A DNA stretch of 64,000 bases from DATDGX01 sp036521875. Its GTDB lineage: Bacteria > Desulfobacterota > Binatia > Binatales > Binataceae. Numbering within the stretch: the first letter of the stretch is position 1; each line of letters opens with the position of its first letter. The stretch is from the NCBI GenBank assembly GCA_036521875.1, contig DATDGX010000141.1, positions 62,001-126,000 of the forward strand. Direction: 5' to 3'. Both the position numbers and the translations under genes were made by a program. Under the pieces are notes generated by a model, which had not been told where the DNA came from, ran no database searches, and saw only the letters and a list, made by a program, of their open reading frames with translations. Positions 53,035 to 61,566 of this stretch are shown here, one piece after another.

Positions 53035-53538
53035 TCAGCGGACTGCGCGCTGGCCGCGCGAGGCGGTCCACTTGCGCACCACCTCGACCGCGCGCGCCGC
53101 CGTCGCGCGTTCCGGGCTCGCGGTTGCGGCCTCATCGGTCAGCTCGAGCAGCACGCCGTTGGGGTCCGAAAAATAAACCGACTGCCGCTTCGGGCCATGC
53201 TCCTCGGTCCAATACGAGACGGCATGCGCCTCGAGCTTCTTCTTCCACGCCTCGAGTGCGTCGCTCGACTCGACCACCATCGCGACATGGCGAATGTCGC
53301 TCGGCAGTCCATCGTCGTCCGGACGCTTGATTCCGTCGTACTCGAAAAAGTCGAGCACCCTGCCGTCGCCGATCGCGAACGAGGTGAGCAGAAACGACTT
53401 GGCCTTCCACGCCTTTGCGTCGCCTTCCATCGCGAAGACCAGGCTGAGGCCCATGACCTCGGTGTAGAAGCGATAGGTCTCGCCCGCGTCGAAGCTTGGA
53501 AAAGCGAGATGATCGATTTGAAGTTTCGCTGAGCTCAT
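53035..53538 (-). CDS. VOC family protein
   Basis: 167 residues, with GGAGG well placed before the ATG at 53538. Modules begin LQIDHLAFPSFDAGETYRFY and IRHVAMVVESSDALEAWKKK; the end QSVYFSDPNGVLLELTDEA carries the C-terminal Glu metal ligand. Longer than the three VOC genes near 9-10 kb and not a close copy. Divergent from the GST pair downstream of it on the map. Confidence 0.85.
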   Translation of the reverse strand: MSSAKLQIDHLAFPSFDAGETYRFYTEVMGLSLVFAMEGDAKAWKAKSFLLTSFAIGDGRVLDFFEYDGIKRPDDDGLPSDIRHVAMVVESSDALEAWKKKLEAHAVSYWTEEHGPKRQSVYFSDPNGVLLELTDEAATASPERATAARAVEVVRKWTASRGQRAVR

Positions 53539-53675
53539 CGCGCACCTCCGTTGTGCGGTCGTGTGGGCGGCGAATCGTTTCTCGCGAATCGCGCGGCGCC
53601 GCGAGGTTTCCAGATTCGAATCCTCGCGTGGTTTTTGTCTTGACGCAACCCGCAAGCGCCTCTAGCGTGGCCTTC

Positions 53676-54287
53676 ATGAAGATCTACGATTTTACCTTCG
53701 CTCCCAATCCGCGCCGCGTCCGCATGTTCCTGGCCGAGAAGGGAATCAAGGTTCCCTACGAACAGGTCGATATCATGGCGGGCAAGAACCGGACGCCCGA
53801 GTTTCTCAAGAAAAATCCGATGGGCGGGCTGCCGGTGCTCGAGTTGGACGACGGCGCCTTCCTCTCCGAGTCGGTGGCGATTTGCCGCTACTTCGAAGGG
53901 ACGCATCCGGAGCCGGTCCTGATGGGCGCCGACACACGCGATCGCGCGTTCGTCGAGATGTGGAACCGGCGCATGGAGCTGGACATCTTCGGTCCGATCG
54001 CGCGCGCGTTCCAGAACACCACCGAGCTGTTCAAGGGCCGGATGCAACAGTTCCCCGACTACGGCAAGGCGCAGCGCGAGACCGCGATCCAGCGCCTGGG
54101 ATGGCTCGACGGCGAGCTCAAGAGTCGGAAGTTCATCGCGGGCGAACGCCTGACCATCGCCGACATCACCGCGTTCGTCGGAATCGAGCTCGGGCGCACG
54201 ATGGGCGGGCTGGTGATTCCGCCGGAAATGAAAAACGTCCACCGCTGGCTCGAGGAGATGTCGGCGCGACCGAGCGCGAAGGCTTGA
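53676..54287 (+). CDS. glutathione S-transferase family protein (tandem copy 1)
   Basis: 203 residues. MKIYDFTFAPNPRRVRMFLA opens the thioredoxin-like domain; NPMGGLPVLELDDGAFLSES contains the cis-Pro and glutathione-binding Ser; RKFIAGERLTIADITAFVGI is the conserved C-terminal helix N-cap. The active-site position in FAPNPRR lacks the Ser/Cys of beta-class enzymes. Strongly similar to the next gene, with the same layout, so they arose by duplication. Confidence 0.9.
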   Translation: MKIYDFTFAPNPRRVRMFLAEKGIKVPYEQVDIMAGKNRTPEFLKKNPMGGLPVLELDDGAFLSESVAICRYFEGTHPEPVLMGADTRDRAFVEMWNRRMELDIFGPIARAFQNTTELFKGRMQQFPDYGKAQRETAIQRLGWLDGELKSRKFIAGERLTIADITAFVGIELGRTMGGLVIPPEMKNVHRWLEEMSARPSAKA

Positions 54288-54374
54288 GCGCGTACTCGCC
54301 GCCCTGTCCATCGCGACGCGGTTGCGGCCGCGCGGGTTGACCGCATCGCCTCATAGTTTTAAATTGCAACTACT

Positions 54375-54983
54375 ATGAAAATCTACGAATATACCCAAGC
54401 TCCAAATCCGCGCCGCGTGCGCGTCTTCCTCGCCGAAAAGGGAATCACGGTTCCCTTGCAGCAGGTGAATATCGCGACTGGTGAAAATCGCAAGCCCGAA
54501 TTCCTCAAGATCAATCCGATGGGCGGGCTCCCGGTGCTCGAGCTCGACGACGGCACGCGTATCGCCGAGTCAGTCGCGATTTGCCGCTACTTCGAGGCGC
54601 TGCAGCCCAATCCTCCGCTGATGGGCACCGACGACAAGGATAAGGCGGTGGTCGAAATGTGGAACCGGCGGATGGAGTTCGAGATCCTGTCGATGACCGC
54701 GTCGGCGTTCCGCAACACCAGCGACTTTTTCAAGGGACGGATTCCGCAGGTGAAGGAATATGGCGAAATTTGTCGCGGCGCGGCGGTGAAGCGGCTGGAA
54801 TGGCTCGACACCGAGCTCGCCAACCGCAAATTCATCGCCGGCGACCGCTACACGATTGCGGACATCACCGCGCTCATCGGGATCGACTTCGGCCGCACCA
54901 CCGGCATCAAGATTGCTCCCGAGCAGAAGAACCTCGCGCGCTGGCACCAGGAAGTCTCGAGCCGCCCGAGCGCCAAGGCGTAG
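54375..54983 (+). CDS. glutathione S-transferase family protein (tandem copy 2)
   Basis: 202 residues, 87 bp after copy 1. KIYEYTQAPNPRRVRVFLAE, NPMGGLPVLELDDGTRIAES and RKFIAGDRYTIADITALIGI align without gaps to copy 1, and both end RPSAKA. Differences lie mainly in the middle helices (SMTASAFRNTSDFFKGRIPQ), where the hydrophobic substrate site is expected, so the copies may differ in substrate. Confidence 0.9.
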   Translation: MKIYEYTQAPNPRRVRVFLAEKGITVPLQQVNIATGENRKPEFLKINPMGGLPVLELDDGTRIAESVAICRYFEALQPNPPLMGTDDKDKAVVEMWNRRMEFEILSMTASAFRNTSDFFKGRIPQVKEYGEICRGAAVKRLEWLDTELANRKFIAGDRYTIADITALIGIDFGRTTGIKIAPEQKNLARWHQEVSSRPSAKA

Positions 54984-55078
54984 CGGTACCGCGCCGAGAT
55001 CTCAATTTTCGATGTTCCGCGCGTCATCCAACGCGCGGCCGCTTTCATTTCATCGGGTCCCCGCTTTTATTTCACTGG

Positions 55079-55513
55079 TCAGGGATAAATCGGCACGTAC
55101 ATGCGGTACAGCATCACGTAGATCACCACGCCGGTCACCGACACGTACATCCACAGCGGCCACGTCCAGCGCGCTATCCGCCGATGCCTGGAGAAGTTGC
55201 CCTTGAGCGCGCGCCACAGCGTGATCATCACCAGCGGCACGATCGTGAATGCCAGGGTCACGTGCGGAATCAGGATCGCGAAATAGAGCGGACGGATCCA
55301 TCCGTGGCCGCCGAAGCGCACGTTGCCGACGTGGTAATGATAAATCACATACGAAGTCAGGAACACGGCGGAGAAGACAACCGCGCTCAGCATGCAGGCG
55401 CGATGCGCCCGGATCCATCGCCGCTTGATGAAGAAAAACCCGGCGAGCAGCAGGATCGTCGCGCTGCCGTTGAGGACGGCGTTCAGCGGCGCGAGCGAAT
55501 GGTAGTTGAACAA
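55079..55513 (-). CDS. DUF420 membrane protein, cytochrome oxidase-linked
   Basis: 144 residues, TTG start, four hydrophobic helices (for example NAVLNGSATILLLAGFFFIK and SAVVFSAVFLTSYVIYHYHV). DUF420 proteins, related to CtaM of Bacillus, assist assembly of cytochrome oxidases. Conserved His are seen in YHYHVG and ILIPHVTLA. Last gene of the oxidase operon. Confidence 0.85.
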   Translation of the reverse strand: MFNYHSLAPLNAVLNGSATILLLAGFFFIKRRWIRAHRACMLSAVVFSAVFLTSYVIYHYHVGNVRFGGHGWIRPLYFAILIPHVTLAFTIVPLVMITLWRALKGNFSRHRRIARWTWPLWMYVSVTGVVIYVMLYRMYVPIYP

Positions 55514-55546
55514 GCGGCGTTCGCTCCTCAGCCGCTCGCGATGATC

Positions 55547-55921
55547 CTATGAGTTGGGCGCCGCGGAAGCGTCGGTGGTAACGGCCCCAGGAACGCGCGC
55601 CGTATGCGCCCACGCGCGCTTGCTCAAGTCGGGGCGCAGCATCAGGTAGCAGAACGCGACCAGAAACAAGGGTGTGGCGGCAACGATCCACAGTCCGCGC
55701 CGTTCCATCGCCAGATGCATGAAGTACATCGCGACCATGGTGGCTTTCGCGAGCGCCAGCGCAACCAGCAATCCGATCTTGATCACGGTCGGCAGGTTCA
55801 TCGAGTAGACCAGCAATTCAGCGCCGGTCAGTATCGTCAGGTAGACGAAGATCGCGATGTAGTTGGTCTCGTGATCCGCGTGCGGAGCGGCGCTCGCATT
55901 GGTGGCTGTCTCAGTCGTCAT
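55547..55921 (-). CDS. cytochrome c oxidase subunit IV family protein
   Basis: 124 residues with three hydrophobic helices (YIAIFVYLTILTGAELLVYS; IGLLVALALAKATMVAMYFM; LWIVAATPLFLVAFCYLMLR). The KATMVAMYFMHL pattern is typical of caa3-type subunit IV. Both tails are polar and Ala/Thr-rich. 48 bp after the subunit III gene. Confidence 0.85.
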   Translation of the reverse strand: MTTETATNASAAPHADHETNYIAIFVYLTILTGAELLVYSMNLPTVIKIGLLVALALAKATMVAMYFMHLAMERRGLWIVAATPLFLVAFCYLMLRPDLSKRAWAHTARVPGAVTTDASAAPNS

Positions 55922-55969
55922 CGCATCAATACCCGTTTTCGATATTCGGTTGGCACCAGGGCTATGGTT

Positions 55970-56593
55970 CTAGATCAAATAGACAAATGTGAAGATCAGG
56001 ATCCAGACGAGATCGACGAAGTGCCAGTAAAGTCCCGCGATCTCGACCAATCCCGCTTTCGCCTGGGTGATCTTGCCGGTGAACCCGCGGATTAAAAGCA
56101 CGCTGTTGTACACCACGCCGCCAAAGACGTGGCATCCGTGGAAACCGGTGAGGACGAAAAAGGTCGCATCGAAGAGATCACGCTTGATCGACATCCCGCG
56201 CTCGCCGATCAGGTGATGCCACTCGAAGGCCTGCATCGAAAGGAACGCGATTCCGCCGACGATCGTCAGGAACATGAAGGTCCGGAACTTCGACTGGTTG
56301 CCGTGCTGAATTCCCGACAACGCCTCGACCATGGTGACGCTCGAGCAGATCAGGATGAACGTCATAACCGCGGTGGTCGTGATACCGAGATAGTCGGAGG
56401 GATTTGGCCAGTTGACGTTGTGATAGCGCAGCGCGCCATAGGCGGCGATGGCGACGCCAAAGGTCATCGCGTCGCCGGCCAGAAATACCCACATTCCGAG
56501 CTTGCCCGAGTTGCCGGGCGTCAACGACGGCTCTAACTGGTCGACGAACTCCGCGCCATGCGCGTGAGTATCTACTGCGGCAGCCTCACTCAT
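55970..56593 (-). CDS. ctaE: cytochrome c oxidase subunit III
   Basis: 207 residues, five to six helices. GKLGMWVFLAGDAMTFGVAI, FEWHHLIGERGMS and TGFHGCHVFGGVVYNSVLLI followed by LYWHFVDLVWILIFTFVYLI are subunit III hallmarks. It is the shorter type, without the first two helices. A second subunit III-like gene lies 400 bp upstream, so the operon encodes two. Confidence 0.92.
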   Translation of the reverse strand: MSEAAAVDTHAHGAEFVDQLEPSLTPGNSGKLGMWVFLAGDAMTFGVAIAAYGALRYHNVNWPNPSDYLGITTTAVMTFILICSSVTMVEALSGIQHGNQSKFRTFMFLTIVGGIAFLSMQAFEWHHLIGERGMSIKRDLFDATFFVLTGFHGCHVFGGVVYNSVLLIRGFTGKITQAKAGLVEIAGLYWHFVDLVWILIFTFVYLI

Positions 56594-56704
56594 CTCCGGT
56601 TTCCCCGTCTCTCGCGAAATTCAATTCCGCGGCGAAATTCACTCCAGGACAAATTCACTTTCCGACAAATTCATTCCACGATCGGCTCTATTCAAGCCCG
56701 GCTC

Positions 56705-56968
56705 TCAGCGCTTGGGCGGAGTCGAAGCCTTAACTACCAGGCTCCGCCGATTTGCCCTGCGCCACGCGATCAGTACAATTCCGCCGATCAGGCCAAAGGT
56801 CACATACGGTCCCGACAGCATGAACAGCACGCTGGTGTTGAAGGCGTGGCCGGCGTGATCGCCCGGCGACAGTCCGCACATCGCACACGCCAACGCCGCG
56901 CGCGGCGCAAGCACAGGGGCAGCGGCCATCGCCACAATCGCCATCGATTTGAGTCCGTCAAACTTCAT
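56705..56968 (-). CDS. small exported membrane protein, unknown
   Basis: 87 residues. Signal-like start (MAIVAMAAAPVLAPRAALA) followed by CAMCGLSPGDHAGHAFNTS, a possible metal-binding or lipobox-like Cys, and one membrane helix (YVTFGLIGGIVLIAWRRANR). No family recognised. Inserted between the two subunit III genes, 24 bp after the first, in the same direction, so likely part of the oxidase or its assembly. Confidence 0.7.
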   Translation of the reverse strand: MKFDGLKSMAIVAMAAAPVLAPRAALACAMCGLSPGDHAGHAFNTSVLFMLSGPYVTFGLIGGIVLIAWRRANRRSLVVKASTPPKR

Positions 56969-56992
56969 CGCCGAACCTCCAAGCGCAGCAAT

Positions 56993-57643
56993 CTACATCA
57001 AATAAACCAGCACAAACAGCAGCGGCCAGATCGCGCAGACGAAAAACCAGTAGACCGCGACGACCTCGACGGTCGAGGCGTTGCGCGCGTTGTAACGGCC
57101 GCCCCATGCCGCGACGGCGACGCCCACCAGCCAGGCCACTCCCGCCGTCACGTGCAGGCCGTGGCATCCGATCAGCGTATAGAACGTCCCGCCGTAGGCG
57201 CCACTTGAAATCTTGAGTCCATGCGCGACCAGGCGCACCCATTCCGAGCCCTGGACGAGCAGGAACGTCGTGCCCAGCACCGCGGTAATCGCGAGATAGT
57301 TGCGCAGCAACCGCTGGCGGCTCCGATGCACCGCGCGCACCGCGAGAAACATCGTGACCGCACTGGTCAGCAGCACGAGCGTGTTGACCCAGGTGATCGC
57401 GATCGGAAGCCGTGGCAGCGCGGGCGGCGGCCAGAACGGCGCGGAGAGCCGGAAAATCAGGAACGAGCCGATGAGGCCGCTGAACAGCATCATCTCCGAC
57501 GCGATAACCGCGAGCACCGCGATCATCCCGTTGCTCATGAACGCGCGCTCGCGCTGGTCGCCGCCGCCGGAGGTGACGCTGCCCGACCCGGGCTTCCTGC
57601 CGGGTATGATCAGCGGTCTTACTTTTGCTGCCGTTCCGGGCAT
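56993..57643 (-). CDS. second cytochrome c oxidase subunit III-like protein
   Basis: 216 residues. The membrane part shows the subunit III pattern: VIASEMMLFSGLIGSFLIFR, GCHGLHVTAGVAWLVGVAVA and VYWFFVCAIWPLLFVLVYLM (VxWhF/W... ending). It is distinct from the subunit III at 55970, with an extended Gly/Ser/Arg-rich N-terminus. It may be a paralog serving as the other half of a split or fused III unit, or a separate assembly factor. Confidence 0.85.
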   Translation of the reverse strand: MPGTAAKVRPLIIPGRKPGSGSVTSGGGDQRERAFMSNGMIAVLAVIASEMMLFSGLIGSFLIFRLSAPFWPPPALPRLPIAITWVNTLVLLTSAVTMFLAVRAVHRSRQRLLRNYLAITAVLGTTFLLVQGSEWVRLVAHGLKISSGAYGGTFYTLIGCHGLHVTAGVAWLVGVAVAAWGGRYNARNASTVEVVAVYWFFVCAIWPLLFVLVYLM

Positions 57644-57662
57644 CGCGTCATTACTCTGTGTT

Positions 57663-57791
57663 TCACGCTCTGTGCTTCACGACAATAGTCACTATCGATA
57701 TTACTACCAGCAAAATCATTACTCCGATCAATATCTTCGCGAGTCTCCGGTTCTCCGAGCGTACTGGCTCGCGGGTCAACGTTGACGGCAT
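57663..57791 (-). CDS. small single-pass membrane protein in the oxidase operon (42 aa)
   Basis: ATG at 57791 encodes 42 residues: a polar head (MPSTLTREPVRSENRRLAK) then one helix (ILIGVMILLVVISIVTIVVK) and HRA. It sits exactly in the gap between the farnesyltransferase stop (24 bp upstream) and the second subunit III start (19 bp downstream), on the same strand. The head-basic-helix plan matches small oxidase accessory subunits (CydX-like in style). No strong ribosome site. Too short for usual gene-calling thresholds. Confidence 0.6.
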   Translation of the reverse strand: MPSTLTREPVRSENRRLAKILIGVMILLVVISIVTIVVKHRA

Positions 57792-57815
57792 CGGTTCGTC
57801 ACTCTTCAACTGACC

Positions 57816-58721
57816 TTAACTTACCTTGTCCAGGACCATCACCAGCAGCACCACCGGCAGATAGACCAGCGACGCGAACAGGAGCCGCCGCGCCGACGCC
57901 GCCGGCGACTTGGCCCACACCATCGCAAGTCCGCACGCGAACATACCGGCTCCCAGAGCCACCGCGACCACCAGGTACGGCATTCCCGCGTAGCCGAGAA
58001 TCGTCGGCATCATGCCGGCGACGATCAAGGTGAGCGTCGCGGCGACGATGACCGGATTGGCGGCGTTGCCGCGCGGGGTATCGCGCGGCAGCAGCCACAG
58101 CCCCGCGCGCGCGTAGTCTTTCTGATAGAGCCGCGCGATCGCGAGCGAATGCGGCAATTGCCACAGGAACATGATCGCGAACATCGCAAATGGTTCGAGC
58201 GTCAGGCTCCCGCGCGCCGCCGCCCATCCTGCGACCGGAGGCAGCGCGCCCGGTATCGCGCCGACCAGGTTGCAGACCCACGAGACGCGCTTCAGCGGCG
58301 TGTAGCCGCACAAGTAGACGATCGCAATCGCCGCGATCACTCCCGCGCATAGCCAGTTGTTCGCGAGGCCAAGATAGAGCACGCCCGCTGTGGTTATCGC
58401 GACGCCGAACACTAACGCCTCGGCCGGGCGCATCCGGCCGTCGGGCAGCGGGCGCTTGCGGGTGCGATCCATGCGGGCGTCGAGCTCGCGCTCGATATAT
58501 TGATTGAGCGCGAGCGTACCGGCGGCGGCGAGCGCGGTGCCGACCACGAGGCTCAGCGCCGCGGCGAAATCGAATCCGCCGCGCGAGCCCAGGTAAAATC
58601 CCGCGAGCGTGGTGACCAGGACCATCGCGACCACGCGCGGCTTGGTAAGCGCGACGTAGTCGGCAAAGTGTCCACGCACTAGCGGTGCTTCAGTCGCGAC
58701 TATGGCGGCTCTCGCGCTCAC
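57816..58721 (-). CDS. ctaB: protoheme IX farnesyltransferase
   Basis: 301 residues; converts heme B to heme O, the first step of heme A synthesis. The UbiA-family Asp motif is NQYIERELDARMDRTRKRPL (N-x-x-x-D-x-x-x-D), and YTPLKRVSWVCNLVGAIPGA and MFLWQLPHSLAIARLY follow. Nine helices. Start GTG at 58721, overlapping the ctaA stop (GTGA); the longer frame upstream is unrelated. Confidence 0.95.
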   Translation of the reverse strand: MSARAAIVATEAPLVRGHFADYVALTKPRVVAMVLVTTLAGFYLGSRGGFDFAAALSLVVGTALAAAGTLALNQYIERELDARMDRTRKRPLPDGRMRPAEALVFGVAITTAGVLYLGLANNWLCAGVIAAIAIVYLCGYTPLKRVSWVCNLVGAIPGALPPVAGWAAARGSLTLEPFAMFAIMFLWQLPHSLAIARLYQKDYARAGLWLLPRDTPRGNAANPVIVAATLTLIVAGMMPTILGYAGMPYLVVAVALGAGMFACGLAMVWAKSPAASARRLLFASLVYLPVVLLVMVLDKVS

Positions 58722-59710
58722 GCAGTCACCCGGCGTTCGACAATTTGATTCGCGTGCGACCGATGCGCTTGCTCGCGGGCGCGATTCGGCAACCCGAAGA
58801 TGTGATACGCGCGGAGCGTCAGCGTGAAGCTGGTCGCGAGCACCGCCGCGCCGATCGCAACGTGGCTGGTGGTCGGGATCACAGCACGAACGCTCCAGAC
58901 CGTGATCGCGCCCAGGCATATCTGCGCGACCAGAAGCAGGAACAGTCCGAGCGCGGTCCTGCGCAACGCAGGCTCACTCGAATGCCGCCGCAGCACGCGC
59001 GCGACGGTCCAAATGATCATGCAGCTCACGACCACGGCGCCGCATCGATGCGCAAAATTCACTGCGACGTACTCGTCGAAATACGGCGGAATGAGATGAC
59101 CGAACGACAACGGGAAATCAGGAATAATCAGGCCCGCCCCAAGATGCCGCATCAGGGCGCCGACCAGAATCTGCATATAGATGACAGCGGTCGTGATGCC
59201 AGCGAGCGCCGCGAGCGGAATTCGCGCAGGAGGCTCCTCGCGATTCGGCGTCCGCTCCCAGCGCGGGTTGGTGAAAATCGCAATCGCCACCATCAGGCAG
59301 AAGAACGCCTGCGCGGTGGCCGCGTGCGCGACTGCGATTGGCAGCGGCAGCAGCAACAGCACGGTGATTCCGCCGAGAATTGCCTGCGCGATGATAAGGG
59401 CGAACGCCGCCAGCGCCGTGATTCGAACCCATCGGCGCGGCTCCGCGCGAATTGTCCACGCCATCAGCGCGAGGGTCAGCATAGTCACCGTGCCGGCGGC
59501 CACGCGATGGCCGTACTCGAAGCGGACGCCGCCCTGCAACGCCGGAATGAGCTTGCCGAAGGCGAGCGGCCAGTCCGGCACCGCGAGCGCCGAGCCGGTC
59601 GAGGTCACCAGTCCGCCCACGAAGATGAGCACGAAGGTCGCGCACGCGGTCAGCACCGCGAAGCGATGCAACCCGTTGGCGCTGCCCGGACCATTAGCCA
59701 CTCGACTCAT
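58718..59710 (-). CDS. ctaA: heme A synthase (COX15/CtaA family)
   Basis: 330 residues, eight helices; oxidises heme O to heme A. Conserved elements: VGGLVTSTGSALAVPDWPLA, FEYGHRVAAGTV and FAHRCGAVVV with heme-ligand His residues, and ALMRHLGAGLIIPDFPLSFG. Translationally coupled to ctaB. Together the pair shows the oxidase uses heme A. Confidence 0.94.
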   Translation of the reverse strand: MSRVANGPGSANGLHRFAVLTACATFVLIFVGGLVTSTGSALAVPDWPLAFGKLIPALQGGVRFEYGHRVAAGTVTMLTLALMAWTIRAEPRRWVRITALAAFALIIAQAILGGITVLLLLPLPIAVAHAATAQAFFCLMVAIAIFTNPRWERTPNREEPPARIPLAALAGITTAVIYMQILVGALMRHLGAGLIIPDFPLSFGHLIPPYFDEYVAVNFAHRCGAVVVSCMIIWTVARVLRRHSSEPALRRTALGLFLLLVAQICLGAITVWSVRAVIPTTSHVAIGAAVLATSFTLTLRAYHIFGLPNRAREQAHRSHANQIVERRVTA

Positions 59711-59766
59711 CTAACTATATCGTGCGAATACCCTATATCTTGCGAATACCTATTTCGCGTGGATAG

Positions 59767-61521
59767 TCAGTCCGCGGCAGCGCTCTCGTGTTCGAGCAGT
59801 TGCGACTGCGGCAGGTAGTCCTCTTCGACCTCGGGCGAGCTGTATTCGTACGGCCCGCGGTAGACGACCGGCACCGGTCCCGGCCAGTTGCCGTGCGGCG
59901 GCGGAGACGGCGTCGTCCAGTCGAGGGTGTTGGCACGCCACGGGTTCTCACCCGCCTTTTCGCCCCACTTCAGTCCATAGATGATGTTGGCGAGGAACAG
60001 GAACTGCGCGGCGCCCAGCACGAAAGCGCTGATCGAAATGAAAATATTGATGCCCTGCAGCGGCTTCAGAAAATCGTACTGCAGCGGGTTATAGATACGC
60101 CGCATATGGCCGCCCATCCCGAGGATATGCATCGGGAAGAAGGTGCAGTTGAACGCGATGAAGGTGATGAAGAAATGAACTTTGCCGAGCCTCTCGTTCA
60201 TCAGGCGCCCGAACATCTTCGGGAACCAGTAGGTAACCGCGGCGAATACTCCGAACAGGCTGCCGCCGAATAGTACGTAATGGATATGCGCAACGATGAA
60301 GTAAGTATCGTGGATATACATATCCACCGGCGTGCACGCCATCCAGATTCCCGACAGTCCGCCGATAACGAACATCGCGACGAACGCCAGCGCGTTGAGC
60401 ATCGCGGCCGTGTAGTGGATATTCCCTTTGTAGAGCGTGCCCAGCCAGTTGAAAGTCTTGATCGCCGACGGCACCCCGATGACCATCGTGGTGATCATGA
60501 AGGCGCTGCCCAGCGCGGGATCCATCCCCGACTGGAACATGTGATGGCCCCATACGATCCAGGACAGGAACGCGATCGCGATCATCGCGTAGGCCATCGC
60601 GCGATAGCCGAAGATCGGCTTGCGCGAAAATGTCGAGATGACGTCGGAGGTGATGCCCATTGCGGGCAGGATCATGATGTAGACCTCGGGATGGCCGAAG
60701 AACCAGAACAGATGCTGCCACAGCAGCGGCTCGCCGCCGCCGGTGGGAATGAAAAAGTGGGTGCCCGCCATCCGATCGAACAGCAACAGCGCGAGCGCGG
60801 TGGTGAGCACCGGCAGCGCGAGCAGCAGCAGAATCGCGGTGATGAACAACGACCAGATGACCAGCGGCATGCGGAAGAAGGTCATTCCCTTGGTCCGCAT
60901 GTTGATGATGGTCGTGATGTAGTTTATCGCGCCCATCAGCGACGACACGCCGAGCACGATCAGGGACATGCACCATAGATTCTGTCCCCAATCGACGCCG
61001 GTGTAGTTCGGCACTGCGCTCAGCGGCGCGTATGACGTCCAGCCCGCGGCCGCCGGTCCGCCAGTCACCGCGAACGACGCGAGGAGGAGCACGCCGGCCA
61101 CCGCGCCGACCCAGAACGAAAGCATATTCAGCGTCGGGAAGGCCATGTCGCGCGCGCCGATCATCAGCGGGATCAGAAAATTGCCGAAGCATCCGACCAG
61201 GATTGGCATGATCACGAAGAAGATCATGATGGTCGCGTGCATGGTGAAAAATGCGTTGTAGCTATTGGGCGGGATGGCGCCGTCGTACATCATCGGCTCC
61301 GGCACCCAATGCATCAGAGGCACCTGCGACTCGGGCCACGCCAGCTCCCAGCGCATCAGCATCGCCATCAAGCCGCCGATCGCCATCATGAACAGCGCCA
61401 TGAACAGGAACTGGCGCGCGATCATCTTGTGATCGGTCGAGAACACGTAGGTGCGTATGAAGCCGAGCTCGTGATGCTCGGCGTGCGCACTGGGAACTAC
61501 TGCTGCTGCTGCGCTACTCAT
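59767..61521 (-). CDS. ctaD: cytochrome c oxidase subunit I
   Basis: 584 residues, at least twelve helices. WFFGHPEVYIMILPAMGITS has the Cu-B ligand His and the Tyr of the cross-link, with the GHPEVY Glu of A1-type oxidases; WIVWGHHMFQSG holds the next Cu-B His pair; YFIVAHIHYVLFGGSLFGVF contains the heme a and a3 His ligands. It reduces oxygen to water and pumps protons. Follows subunit II by 45 bp. Confidence 0.96.
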   Translation of the reverse strand: MSSAAAAVVPSAHAEHHELGFIRTYVFSTDHKMIARQFLFMALFMMAIGGLMAMLMRWELAWPESQVPLMHWVPEPMMYDGAIPPNSYNAFFTMHATIMIFFVIMPILVGCFGNFLIPLMIGARDMAFPTLNMLSFWVGAVAGVLLLASFAVTGGPAAAGWTSYAPLSAVPNYTGVDWGQNLWCMSLIVLGVSSLMGAINYITTIINMRTKGMTFFRMPLVIWSLFITAILLLLALPVLTTALALLLFDRMAGTHFFIPTGGGEPLLWQHLFWFFGHPEVYIMILPAMGITSDVISTFSRKPIFGYRAMAYAMIAIAFLSWIVWGHHMFQSGMDPALGSAFMITTMVIGVPSAIKTFNWLGTLYKGNIHYTAAMLNALAFVAMFVIGGLSGIWMACTPVDMYIHDTYFIVAHIHYVLFGGSLFGVFAAVTYWFPKMFGRLMNERLGKVHFFITFIAFNCTFFPMHILGMGGHMRRIYNPLQYDFLKPLQGINIFISISAFVLGAAQFLFLANIIYGLKWGEKAGENPWRANTLDWTTPSPPPHGNWPGPVPVVYRGPYEYSSPEVEEDYLPQSQLLEHESAAAD

Positions 61522-61566
61522 CCTCAGTTATCTCCCCCGCCCCGTGTGGGCCGGCGAATTTCTCCT

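Noticed and set aside
57782..58033. Plus-strand open frames near the farnesyltransferase gene
   Set aside because: Pro/Thr/Arg-rich antisense frames of ctaB without start signals.
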